From Microcoleus sp. FACHB-61 (GTDB lineage: Bacteria; Cyanobacteriota; Cyanobacteriia; Cyanobacteriales; Microcoleaceae), in contig JACJNY010000078.1 of the NCBI GenBank assembly GCA_014695295.1, forward strand, positions 1 to 64,000: a DNA stretch of 64,000 bases, read 5' to 3'. This document shows, in pieces, positions 54,380-63,228 of the stretch (position 1 is its first letter; the number at the start of each line of letters is the position of its first letter). The translations under genes were made by a program, and so were the position numbers. The notes below the pieces were generated by a model. The model was not told the origin of the DNA and ran no database searches. It was given only the letters and a program-made list of their open reading frames with translations.

Positions 54380-55012
54380 ATGAATGCAGAATCAGCTACA
54401 AACATTCTAGATAACCTGGTACAGGAAAAGAGAGGCCAACCCTTGAACCGCTTACAGCGAGCAATTATTCAAGGAGTGTTAGATGGTTTGACATACCAAG
54501 AAATCAAGAATAATTATGCGATCGCGCGGAACTATCAAATATGCTACTTAGCGCGATACGTTGCTTATCATTTGTGGAAATTGCTGACAGAGGTATTGAA
54601 AGATGCAGGAATTATCGACCCGGACGAAAGAGTCCGCAACAAAAATTTGTGGGAGTCCGCGATGAGAGTGGCACAGCAAAGCGTGCAGTCGGAATCGGTA
54701 CAAAAAAGTCAACCCCCCGTACCGCCAGATCCGATGCTGGACAGAAAACTGCGAATGCGTTACCGAATTACCGAACAGTTTGTAAGTACCGAGTTTAGCC
54801 ATACTTATCTTGCGGAAGATGAAGATGTGCCCGATCGCCCTTTATGTGCAGTCAGACGTTTGAAAAGTCAGTCGATCGAAACAACCAAGTTGTTCGAGCG
54901 GGAAGCGCGAGTATTGTGAAAATTGGGCAAGCACGATCGCATACCGGAACTGTTAGCTCGGTTTCAGGAAGAGCGATATTTCTATTTGATACTTGAATTC
55001 ATTTATATCTGA
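54380..55012 (+). pseudogene. Broken vMAP-N/HTH plus Ser/Thr kinase gene
   Basis: The first ~105 residues match the helical N-terminal domain common in cyanobacterial regulatory proteins (NRLQRAIIQGVLDGLTYQEI ... LWKLLTEVL), and the next ~65 the N-lobe of a Hanks-type kinase (RYRITEQF, TYLAEDEDVPDRPLCAVRRLK with its ATP-site Lys/Arg region, LFEREARVL). A TGA at 54917-54919 stops the frame, yet the same frame reads on KLGKHDRIPELLARFQEERY and FYLILEF to 55012, exactly the expected kinase continuation. The rest of the kinase is lost. So the gene was cut and then hit by a nonsense mutation; the 179-residue product lacks the catalytic part. Confidence 0.8.
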
Positions 55013-55037
55013 AAGAGGACTAATGAGTTAGATTATT

Positions 55038-55092
55038 CAGTCCTCTTTGAGAGGACTTGCGCTATGAGACAGGGAATTCATTCCCTGGCGGA
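55038..55092. repeat. Further copy of the 1301 repeat family
   Basis: CAGTCCTCTTTGAGAGGACT hairpin, then GCTATGAGACAGGGAATTCATTCCCTGGCGGA: the complement of the 1301 family with a different central palindrome (GGGAATTCATTCCC instead of GGGGTTGAAACCCC). The left arm is changed together with the right, so pairing is kept. Confidence 0.8.
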
Positions 55093-55120
55093 TTGTGGAA
55101 TGAATCTTTGTTCGCGCTCG

Positions 55121-55267
55121 CGTCTCAATCTCAAAAGTGATGGAAGTGAACCATCTACTCTACATATTCACATACTTTGCACTTTCCCGCAATCTATTTT
55201 GCACCCGGTACTTCATCAAGTCTGTGGGTAGAACGAATGATTTTTCCATTTGGTCTGCTTAAGATTT
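55121..55267. repeat. Duplicated leader segment, copy 2
   Basis: Near-identical to 53993-54139 and located 39 bases before the S8 protease ATG. It probably carries the promoter or leader of the protease gene, carried along in a duplication. Confidence 0.85.
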
Positions 55268-55305
55268 AACTAAAGAATGAATCGAAATATGTGGGTTTTT
55301 AAATT

Positions 55306-57054
55306 ATGTTAGACATCAAAACCAATCCTAACGATCGCCTTTATTTCAATCAACAGCAAAACCCGATCGCCCAATCACCATTTCCGGCTAACAGCGACTT
55401 GCTCAACCCAGCGATCGCTCCACTGAATGCTTCTGGTTACAGTGCTGAATCTAACTTGACTAATCTCACAGCATCCAGCATCGACCAACACAAACAGATA
55501 GCAGATTTTATTGTAGCTAATGCAGGCGAGGGCCTCAGTTACTCTGCCAGCGATCGAGTTACTGGCGATGTCGCCGATTCTCAACTCAAACCGCAGTCAC
55601 AGTCAACGATCGCAAACGCAGATCCGCTAACAGGAACGATATCTGCTTCCCAGTTGAATGTCGCCGATCCAGGTAACTCTCTTTCGACAGCTCGTAATAT
55701 TGTTGGTGTTGAGAACGGTAGCATCAGCTTAACTGATTTTGTCGGCACAGGCGATTCCCACGATTTCTACCGCTTCGATATCAACACTAAGAGCAATTTT
55801 AACCTGCGTCTGGATGGTTTAACCAGGGATGCTAATGTCAGGTTAATTCACGATAGAAACCGCAACGGTGGTGTCGATGGTGGTGAAACTATTGCCAGCT
55901 CTATTGAGATTGGCACCATCCCGGACGTGATTAATGTACCCAATCTGGTTCCAGGAACATACTATGTTCAAGTCTCTAGCTTCTTCAACAACAACTCTAC
56001 TAATTACAACCTGAATTTTTCTGCAACATCTATTCCTGTAGTGCCAGATATTACCACACCTACTGGTGTTTACAATACTAACTACGGCTACGGTTTAGTG
56101 AATGCAAATGCAGCAGTTTCCCACACCTTAAATCGTTCAAGTCTTTTCCCCGATCTTCCAGAGCTGGGTGGGAATAAATGGGCGCTAGATGTGATAAATG
56201 CGCCGGAAGTTTGGAATCAAAACATTACAGGAAATGGCATTGTTGTAGCTGTCGTGGATACTGGTGTTGACTACACCCATCCCGATTTGGATGGCAATAT
56301 TTGGCAGAATACTGATGAAATTGCTGGAAATGGTATCGATGACGATCGCAACGGATTTATTGATGATATTCGGGGTTGGGATTTTGTGTCTAGCGACAAC
56401 GACCCAAGAGATCAGATCGATAATAACCCAATAGGTAAGAATTTCTATGGTCACGGCACTCACATAGCAGGTTCGATCGCGGCGGAACAAAATAATTTTG
56501 GCATCACAGGAGTTGCGCCCAATGCTAAGATTATGCCTGTCAGAGTGTTGCCCGCCTTTGGTGGTGGCTCGGGGAATAATATTGCTGTTGGAATCCGCTA
56601 TGCTGCTGATAATGGAGCAAATGTAATTAACCTCAGCTTGGGAAGTGAGTTTTCCCCCTCCACCCAGGTGAATGACGCAATTGAGTATGCAAATAATAAA
56701 GGCTCTTTTGTGGTTATGTCAGCGGGAAATTCGGGTGTCAGCCAACCAGGTTATCCAGCTCGTAATGCCGATCGCTTGGGAATTGCAGTGGGCAGCATTG
56801 ATGTAAACGGCAGGATGGCTGACACCTCGAACCGTGCGGGTTCCACAGCTTTGGATTACTTAGTTGCTCCGGGAGTAGATATCTCTTCTACCATTCCTAA
56901 TGACGATTATAAAGTTGAAAGCGGCACGTCTATGGCAGCGCCACACGTAGCGGGTGTAGCGGCTTTAGTTTTGAATGCCAATCCGACTTTAACTCCGGCT
57001 CAAGTTGAGAACATTTTGACGACAACAGCTAATCGAAATGGGTTGACAGGATAG
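55306..57054 (+). CDS. Subtilisin-like (S8) protease with PPC domain (582 aa)
   Basis: An N-terminal low-complexity region (1-120) is followed by a pre-peptidase C-terminal domain (about 125-240, NSLSTARNIV ... DSHDFYRFDI), a short GYGLVNANAAV segment and the S8 catalytic domain (about 285-575) with Asp318 (VVDTGVD), His383 (GHGTHIAG) and Ser542 (GTSMAAPHVAG). The triad is complete. There is no classical signal peptide; such proteins in cyanobacteria may leave by type I export or other routes. The frame ends rather soon after the catalytic domain, and a remnant of another protease C-terminus follows in frame +1, suggesting that a longer tail was lost. Confidence 0.88.
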   Translation: MLDIKTNPNDRLYFNQQQNPIAQSPFPANSDLLNPAIAPLNASGYSAESNLTNLTASSIDQHKQIADFIVANAGEGLSYSASDRVTGDVADSQLKPQSQSTIANADPLTGTISASQLNVADPGNSLSTARNIVGVENGSISLTDFVGTGDSHDFYRFDINTKSNFNLRLDGLTRDANVRLIHDRNRNGGVDGGETIASSIEIGTIPDVINVPNLVPGTYYVQVSSFFNNNSTNYNLNFSATSIPVVPDITTPTGVYNTNYGYGLVNANAAVSHTLNRSSLFPDLPELGGNKWALDVINAPEVWNQNITGNGIVVAVVDTGVDYTHPDLDGNIWQNTDEIAGNGIDDDRNGFIDDIRGWDFVSSDNDPRDQIDNNPIGKNFYGHGTHIAGSIAAEQNNFGITGVAPNAKIMPVRVLPAFGGGSGNNIAVGIRYAADNGANVINLSLGSEFSPSTQVNDAIEYANNKGSFVVMSAGNSGVSQPGYPARNADRLGIAVGSIDVNGRMADTSNRAGSTALDYLVAPGVDISSTIPNDDYKVESGTSMAAPHVAGVAALVLNANPTLTPAQVENILTTTANRNGLTG

Positions 57055-57175
57055 CATTGCAAATCCCGACTTAAGTCCTGCTGACATTAATCGAGCATTA
57101 GAGCAGACGGCTCTGGATATGGACGATCTAAACACGCCAGGTTTTGATGTTGGATTTGACTATGCCAGTGGATAA
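57053..57175 (+). pseudogene. Remnant of a subtilase/sedolisin-type C-terminus
   Basis: Read in the +1 frame relative to the S8 gene, 57053-57175 gives SIANPDLSPADINRALEQTA, then a segment with LDMDDLNTPGFDVGFDYASG and a stop. This is the typical end of a secreted subtilase/sedolisin. It shows either a frameshift in the S8 gene near 57050 or a fragment of a neighbouring lost protease. The remaining gap to 57372 has no gene seen. Confidence 0.6.
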
Positions 57176-57372
57176 TCGTTTGATTCAAACCGATCGGGCG
57201 ATCGCTAAAATTGTCGTCTAATCCAGATTAGAGTCCCCATCCCTGCGGCGAGATCGGGGAGGCAGAGTAAACTTCTATGAAGGACGATCGCCTGTGGCAG
57301 ATTGAGGCGATCGCACGACGACGGCCGAAAGAGCGATCGGGCTAATTCTCTAAATTCCAACTCTAGAATCCT

Positions 57373-60300
57373 ATGCTGTATTCCCCATTTAAGCGACTCA
57401 AATCGACCCACTCTAGGCTCACTCATGTTTTCCTAGCTTCCATTTCCCTGTTCGTGCTTGCCACTATCCCCCTATTAACTACTCCTGGCACTCTCTTGCC
57501 AGCGATCGCTCAAACTACCGATGCTCGTCAAGCAGAGGCCGATCGGCTTGTGGAGCAGGGGCTTCAACAGTTTCAGACCGGCAAATTCCCAGCAGCGCTG
57601 AATTCTTGGCAACAGGCACTGCAAATTTATCGCGCCCTCAAAAACCGCCAAGGGGAAGGGAATGCACTGGGCATTTTGGCAGGTGTTTATCACTCTCTGG
57701 GCAACTATACCAAAGCTATTGAGTATTCACAGCAGAGTTTAGCCATCGCCCGCGAAATTAAAGACCGCTACGGGGAGGATATGGCACTAGGCAATTTGGG
57801 AAACACTTACGGTTCTCTGGGCAACTATGCCAAAGCCATTGAGTATTCCCAGCAGAGTTTAGCCATCGCTCGTGAAATTAAAGACCGCCTTGTGGAAGGT
57901 CGGGTACTGAATAATTTGGGAAGAGTTTACATCAATCTGGGCAACTCGGCCAAAGCCATTGAGTATTCACAGCAGAGTTTAGCCATCGCTCGTGAAATTA
58001 AAGATCGCTACGGGGAAGGTCGGGTACTGAATAATTTGGGAACTGCTTACCATTCTCTGGGAAACTATGCCAAAACCATTGAGTATTCACAGCAGAGTTT
58101 AGAGATCGCCCGCGCAATTAAAGAGCGCGAAGGGGAAGGTAATGCACTGGGCAATTTGGGACTGGCTTACGGTTCTCTGGGCAACTATACCAAAGCCATT
58201 GAGTATGCACAGCAGACTTTAGCCATCGCCCGCGAAATTAAAGACCGCCAAAGGGAGGCTTTCACACTAGGCATTTTGGGAAACGCTTACCACAATCTGG
58301 GCAACTCGGCCAAAGCCATTGAGTATGCACAGCAGAGTTTAGCCATCGCCCGCGAAATTAAAGACCGTCAAAGAGAGGCTTTCGCACTAGGCATTTTGGA
58401 AGGTGCTTACAGCTCTCTAAACGACTCTGCCAAAGCCATTGAGTATGGTCAGCAACAGTTAGCCATCGCCCGCGAAATTAAAGACCGCAAGGGGGAAGGT
58501 TGGGCACTGGGCAATTTGGGAGGTGCTTACAACTCTCTGGGCAACTCGGCCAAAGCCATTGAGTATTCACAGCAGAGTTTAGCCATCGCTCGTGAAATTA
58601 AAGACCGCAAGGGAGAAGGTCAGGTACTGAATAATTTGGGAAGAGTTTACATCAATCTGGGCAACTCGGCCAAAGCCATTGAGTATTCACAGCAGAGTTT
58701 AGCCATCGCTCGTGAAATTAAAGACCGCTACGGGGAAGGTCGGGTACTGAATAATTTGGGAACTGCTTACCATTCTGTGGGAAACTATGCCAAAACCATT
58801 GAGTATTCACAGCAGAGTTTAGAGATCGCCCGCGCAATTAAAGACCGCTACGGGGAAGGGGCAGCACTGGCCAATTTGGGAAACGCTTACGGTTCTCTGG
58901 GCAACTATGCCAAAGCGATCGAGTACACACAGCAGACTTTAGCCATCACCCGCGAAATTAAAGACCCCAAGGGGGAAGGGGCAGCACTGGCCAATTTGGG
59001 AAACGCTTACCACAATCTGGGCAATTATGCCAAAGCGATCGAGTATACACAGCAGACTTTAACCATCGCCCGCGAAATTAAAGACCGCAAGGGGGAAGGG
59101 GCAGCACTGGCCAATTTGGGAAACACTTACGGTTCTCTGGGCAACTATGCCAAAGCTATTGAGTATTCACAGCAGACTTTAGCCATCGCCCGCGAAATTA
59201 AAGACCGCAAGGGGGAAGGGGCAGCACTGGTCAATTTGGGAATCGTTTACCTCTATTTGGGCAACTATGCCAAAGCGATCGAGTATATAAAGGAGAGTTT
59301 ACTCATCGTCCGCGAAATTAAAGACCGCGAAAGTGAAGGTGCGGCGCTCAACAACCTCGGATTGGCTTTCTTGAAAGCTGGCAACTTAACAGAAGCTGAA
59401 AAAATGCTCATCAATGGGATTCAAGTTTGGGAATCAATGCGTCAAATGCTCGGCTCCAACGACGCGAATAAAGTCTCCATCTTTGAAGAACAAGCTAAAA
59501 CTTATCGGACTTTGCAACGAGTCCGGGTGGCTCAGAATAACCCGATCGCCGCTTTAGAAATTGCCGAACGAGGACGTGCCCGTGCCTTTGTCGATCTCCT
59601 GACAGAGCGCTTATCCTCTGATTCTGCCAATCCGGTTATCGCCTCTGCTCCCGATGGGGAGCAAATCGCACAAATCGCCAAAGCACAGAATGCCACTTTG
59701 GTGCAGTATTCCATCATCTACGAGGACTTCCACATTCAGGGCAAACGAGTAGGGCGCGAATCCGCGCTCTACATCTGGGTGATTCAACCGACAGGCGAAA
59801 TCACCTTCCGCGAGGTTGACCTCAAACCCCTTTGGCAAAAACACAACGCCTCTCTAGCCAGCTTAATTATTGGCAATCAAGAATTCCTGGCTGTTCGCAG
59901 TCGCAGCAGTCTTGGCTCTACCCAACCCCAACCCAACTTACCGACACTGCATCAACTGCTGATCGATCCCATTGCCAGCCTCCTACCCAAAGACCCTAAT
60001 GCCCATGTCATTTTCATTCCTCAACGATCGCTTTTCCAGGTGCCTTTTCCCGCCCTGCAAGATGCCAGGGGCACTTACTTAATCGAAAAACACACGATTC
60101 TCACCGCCCCCTCGATTCAAGTATTGGATTTAACCCGACAACAACGACAGAAGCTAGCACAGAAGCCAGCTAACAGTGGCAGGGCTCTAGTATTGGGCAA
60201 TCCCACTATGCCTAGTGTGTCTCTCTCTCTGGGAGATCCCAAACAGCAATTGTCTCCTCTACCTGGGGCCGAAGCCGAAGCTAGAGCGATCGCGCCTCTG

Positions 60301-60792
60301 CTCAAAACCCAAGCCATCACAGGCGCACAAGGCACAAAAGCTGCGATCGTCCAAAAAATGCCCCAAGCATCAATTATTCACTTAGCAACGCATGGATTGC
60401 TCGACGATCTGCGCGGATTGGGAAGTGCGATCGCCCTTGCTCCTTCTGGTAGCGATGACGGCTTATTGACTGCAGAAGAGATTTTCGACATGAAACTGCA
60501 AGCAAATTTAGTTGTTTTGAGTGCTTGCAACACTGGAGAAGGGAGAATTACCGGGGATGGGGTAATTGGCTTGTCGCGCGCTTTGATTTCGGCAGGAGTG
60601 CCGAGTGTGATTGTTTCTTTATGGGCGGTTCCCGATGCGCCGACATCCGAATTGATGCAGTCGTTTTATCAAAACTTGCAAAATAATCCCGACAAAGCAC
60701 AGGCACTTCGGCAAGCAATGTTAACCACGATGAAAACTCATCCCCAGCCGCGAAATTGGGCAGCGTTCACGTTAATTGGGGAGGCAGAGTAA
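57373..60792 (+). CDS. Exported TPR-CHAT caspase-like protein (1139 aa), copy 2
   Basis: A paralog of the 50317 gene with the same plan: signal peptide (LASISLFVLATIPLL ... AIAQ), 14 or more 40-residue TPR units (about 50-655) and a CHAT domain (about 800-1136) with His1007 in HLATHG and Cys1052 in LSACNTGEG. The C-terminal ~480 residues are nearly identical to copy 1, also at DNA level, while the TPR arrays differ, so the TPR region has diverged or been swapped while the protease part has been kept alike, perhaps by gene conversion. Blocks at 57901 and 58621 (720 bp apart) are almost identical, showing internal array duplication. The upstream gap has no clear promoter. Confidence 0.93.
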   Translation: MLYSPFKRLKSTHSRLTHVFLASISLFVLATIPLLTTPGTLLPAIAQTTDARQAEADRLVEQGLQQFQTGKFPAALNSWQQALQIYRALKNRQGEGNALGILAGVYHSLGNYTKAIEYSQQSLAIAREIKDRYGEDMALGNLGNTYGSLGNYAKAIEYSQQSLAIAREIKDRLVEGRVLNNLGRVYINLGNSAKAIEYSQQSLAIAREIKDRYGEGRVLNNLGTAYHSLGNYAKTIEYSQQSLEIARAIKEREGEGNALGNLGLAYGSLGNYTKAIEYAQQTLAIAREIKDRQREAFTLGILGNAYHNLGNSAKAIEYAQQSLAIAREIKDRQREAFALGILEGAYSSLNDSAKAIEYGQQQLAIAREIKDRKGEGWALGNLGGAYNSLGNSAKAIEYSQQSLAIAREIKDRKGEGQVLNNLGRVYINLGNSAKAIEYSQQSLAIAREIKDRYGEGRVLNNLGTAYHSVGNYAKTIEYSQQSLEIARAIKDRYGEGAALANLGNAYGSLGNYAKAIEYTQQTLAITREIKDPKGEGAALANLGNAYHNLGNYAKAIEYTQQTLTIAREIKDRKGEGAALANLGNTYGSLGNYAKAIEYSQQTLAIAREIKDRKGEGAALVNLGIVYLYLGNYAKAIEYIKESLLIVREIKDRESEGAALNNLGLAFLKAGNLTEAEKMLINGIQVWESMRQMLGSNDANKVSIFEEQAKTYRTLQRVRVAQNNPIAALEIAERGRARAFVDLLTERLSSDSANPVIASAPDGEQIAQIAKAQNATLVQYSIIYEDFHIQGKRVGRESALYIWVIQPTGEITFREVDLKPLWQKHNASLASLIIGNQEFLAVRSRSSLGSTQPQPNLPTLHQLLIDPIASLLPKDPNAHVIFIPQRSLFQVPFPALQDARGTYLIEKHTILTAPSIQVLDLTRQQRQKLAQKPANSGRALVLGNPTMPSVSLSLGDPKQQLSPLPGAEAEARAIAPLLKTQAITGAQGTKAAIVQKMPQASIIHLATHGLLDDLRGLGSAIALAPSGSDDGLLTAEEIFDMKLQANLVVLSACNTGEGRITGDGVIGLSRALISAGVPSVIVSLWAVPDAPTSELMQSFYQNLQNNPDKAQALRQAMLTTMKTHPQPRNWAAFTLIGEAE

Positions 60793-60840
60793 GGACGATC
60801 ACGACAAGCAGATTACAGAGTACGATCGGGGATACTGCTC

Positions 60841-62799
60841 CTATCGCGCAACTGGCGGCTGCAAAATTTCAGCATCCTTTGCTATTTCCGCTGACTCCAA
60901 AACCTCCTCTAAAACCGGAGAAGGAATCGGCACTTCTTCAACTACCTGATGCTTTTCCAAAGTCAAACGAGACTGCGACGAACCAGACAATCTTTTCAAC
61001 AATTTCGGTGTCGGGTCGTACAGCAAATAAATAATTCGATCGCCCGCTTGCCAAATCTGGGTCGCTGACACTACTTGCAAGTATCCTTGGCTTTCCAGCA
61101 GCAGCGGCACCAACTCCCCGGCTTGAACCAAAGCTTGCAAGTGAGCAATCTGAAACTCCAATCCCTCACTTTTTAACTCCGTTTCCCCCAATTTTACTTC
61201 GCCGTCGCTCAAATATTTGTTCCAATCCTTCAGCGACAAATCGGAGACAAAAGCTTGATTGATTTTAGCCTGATTTGCAGGCGCATTTGCTTGCGGATCT
61301 TTGGGGAATATTGCCAAAACCCTCGGCGGCGCAAACTCTTCTGCCGCTCGCTGAGCTAACACTAAGTTTACCTCGCCGTTGTTAGTCATTGCCAAAAAAG
61401 TTCCCATCGACTCCAGTCCGGCTTCTTCTAACACGCTGTGGTCGAGAGCACTGCTCAAAAACACCCGCAAACCCTCTCGTTCTGCTTCTGCGCAAGCTTC
61501 CGGGTCGGTGTCGATAATTGCCACAGATTCTCCGCGTTCTTGAAACAAGCGAGAAATTAATCTGCTTAAAGGATTTGAACCCACAATTGCAGCACCGGTT
61601 GCCGATTTTGAGGTGACGCCCAAAAGTTGAGCCATCCGTCCGGCCGTTAGTCCCTGGACGAAAACTGTCATAATAATTGTTAGGAAAACTAAGGCTTTAA
61701 TCGAGTCGCCGCCGTTGATTCCCCGCTGGGTTAGCAAAATTGCAAATAAAGATGCGATCGACGCAGAGACAATTCCCCTCGGCGCTACCCAACAAACAAA
61801 TAATTTCTGCCGCCAATTCAGTCCGCTGTTCCAAGTACACACCCAAACGTTGATCGGCCGCACTACCCACATTAAAGCTAAAACTGTAAACAAACTTCCC
61901 CAACCGAGGGCGACCACACTAGCGAGGGATAAATCGGCCGCCAGCAGCACGAACAGCATGGAAATAGCCAGGACTGTGAGTTGACCTTTAAACCTCCTCA
62001 GCAGCCTTTCTTCCGGCACAGCAGCGGCTCTGAGGACGATGCCGGATAGGACTGTTGCCATCAGTCCCGATTCGCTGCGGATTTCTTCTGCTAAGCCGAA
62101 AAATCCCCACAAACTGGCTAACACTACTAAGTTTTTGAGATCTTCTGAGAGAAATTGCGATCGCTTGAGAATGAATCCCAGCAGCCAACCTCCGGCAACC
62201 CCGATGACTGTGCCAACTAAGAGTCGGACGATTAAATCTCGGAACACAACCAGCCAATCAGCATTGCCGTTCAAAATAATATTCAGCACCAATACTGCCA
62301 GAATTGCCCCGACAGGATCGATTAAAACGCCTTCTGCTTCTAGCAAGGCGGCAACTTGTTTGTCAACGGATACTTGTTTGAGCAAAGGGCCTATTACCGT
62401 CGGGCCGGTGACGACTACTAGAGAAGCATACAGAAATGCGATCGGCCAGGGAAATTCCCCCAACCAGTGGGCGGCCATCCCGCCGCCAATTAGCGTAATT
62501 AAAGTGCCTACCGTAACTAAATTGCGGATGCTGCCGGAAACTTTGCCCAAATCTCGCAATTCCAAATTCAAGCCGCCTTCAAACAGAATTAACGCTACGC
62601 AAAGGGATACCATAACTTCCAAACCGCTGCCCAGCAGATTCGGGTGCAGCACTCCGAAGCAGTCTGGGCCGGCTAAAATGCCAAACAACAGCAAAAAGAC
62701 GATCGCCGGAACTTTCAGATAAGCGGCCAGAACTTGAGCGCTGATGCCACAGATGACGGTCATGACCATCAACTGGGTGATGTTAAAGGGGATTTCCAT
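60841..62799 (-). CDS. Na+/H+ (CPA1-type) antiporter with TrkA-type tail (652 aa)
   Basis: The N-terminal ~400 residues form about 12 membrane helices of a CPA1 cation/proton antiporter, with the FEGGLNLEL and VVTGPTVIGPLL motifs of NhaP-like proteins and the acidic helix pair EAEGVLIDPVGA. Residues ~405-540 are a TrkA-N-type nucleotide-binding regulatory domain, starting AAIVGSNPLSRLIS, where the canonical GxGxxG is only partly kept (GSNPLS), and residues ~550-610 a TrkA-C-like module. The tail is Pro/Glu-rich. It sits at the end of the island, convergent with TPR-CHAT copy 2 (48 bases between stops). Confidence 0.9.
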   Translation of the reverse strand: MEIPFNITQLMVMTVICGISAQVLAAYLKVPAIVFLLLFGILAGPDCFGVLHPNLLGSGLEVMVSLCVALILFEGGLNLELRDLGKVSGSIRNLVTVGTLITLIGGGMAAHWLGEFPWPIAFLYASLVVVTGPTVIGPLLKQVSVDKQVAALLEAEGVLIDPVGAILAVLVLNIILNGNADWLVVFRDLIVRLLVGTVIGVAGGWLLGFILKRSQFLSEDLKNLVVLASLWGFFGLAEEIRSESGLMATVLSGIVLRAAAVPEERLLRRFKGQLTVLAISMLFVLLAADLSLASVVALGWGSLFTVLALMWVVRPINVWVCTWNSGLNWRQKLFVCWVAPRGIVSASIASLFAILLTQRGINGGDSIKALVFLTIIMTVFVQGLTAGRMAQLLGVTSKSATGAAIVGSNPLSRLISRLFQERGESVAIIDTDPEACAEAEREGLRVFLSSALDHSVLEEAGLESMGTFLAMTNNGEVNLVLAQRAAEEFAPPRVLAIFPKDPQANAPANQAKINQAFVSDLSLKDWNKYLSDGEVKLGETELKSEGLEFQIAHLQALVQAGELVPLLLESQGYLQVVSATQIWQAGDRIIYLLYDPTPKLLKRLSGSSQSRLTLEKHQVVEEVPIPSPVLEEVLESAEIAKDAEILQPPVAR

Positions 62800-63228
62800 A
62801 GATATAATTGTTACAGGCTGCCCGCTTAGTTTTAAATGTTCGATCGCGGGTAATTGGAGTGCAGGCGCTATTTTCGGCGCACCTTACAAACTCGGCACGG
62901 CCCTGCATTTTTCCCAATAAGATTAAAAAACCTTGATAGTCGCTATAACTTTATCAGATAATTCTCTTGGCGTCAAAGATGGCAGCAAGCTGTAGCTAAG
63001 CGAGAGATTGTCTGTTATGTTTGAGATTTCGGCGGGGATGCGGGCACAGAGGCAGAGGATTTGACTTGTTTTGATGTGGAGTCAATCTCAAATCTCAAAT
63101 AGCAAGATTTGGCGGCTTTTCAATTACAGAGCGCTCAAACCCCCAGATTCATTTTTGCAGTCAATCTCCAATCTCAAAAAACCTAAAATCGCAAGATTCA
63201 TCTGTAGAGTCAATCTAAAATCTATAAT
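62800..63228. other. Gap of 429 bases with AATCTCAA/AAATCTA repeats, no gene seen
   Basis: Two imperfect direct repeats with GAGTCAATCTCAAATCTC and GCAGTCAATCTCCAATCTC (about 63081 and 63160), then AATCTAAAATCTATAATCTATAATC, an irregular heptamer-like array that runs to the stop codon of the last gene. No frame with family features is present. Confidence 0.6.
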
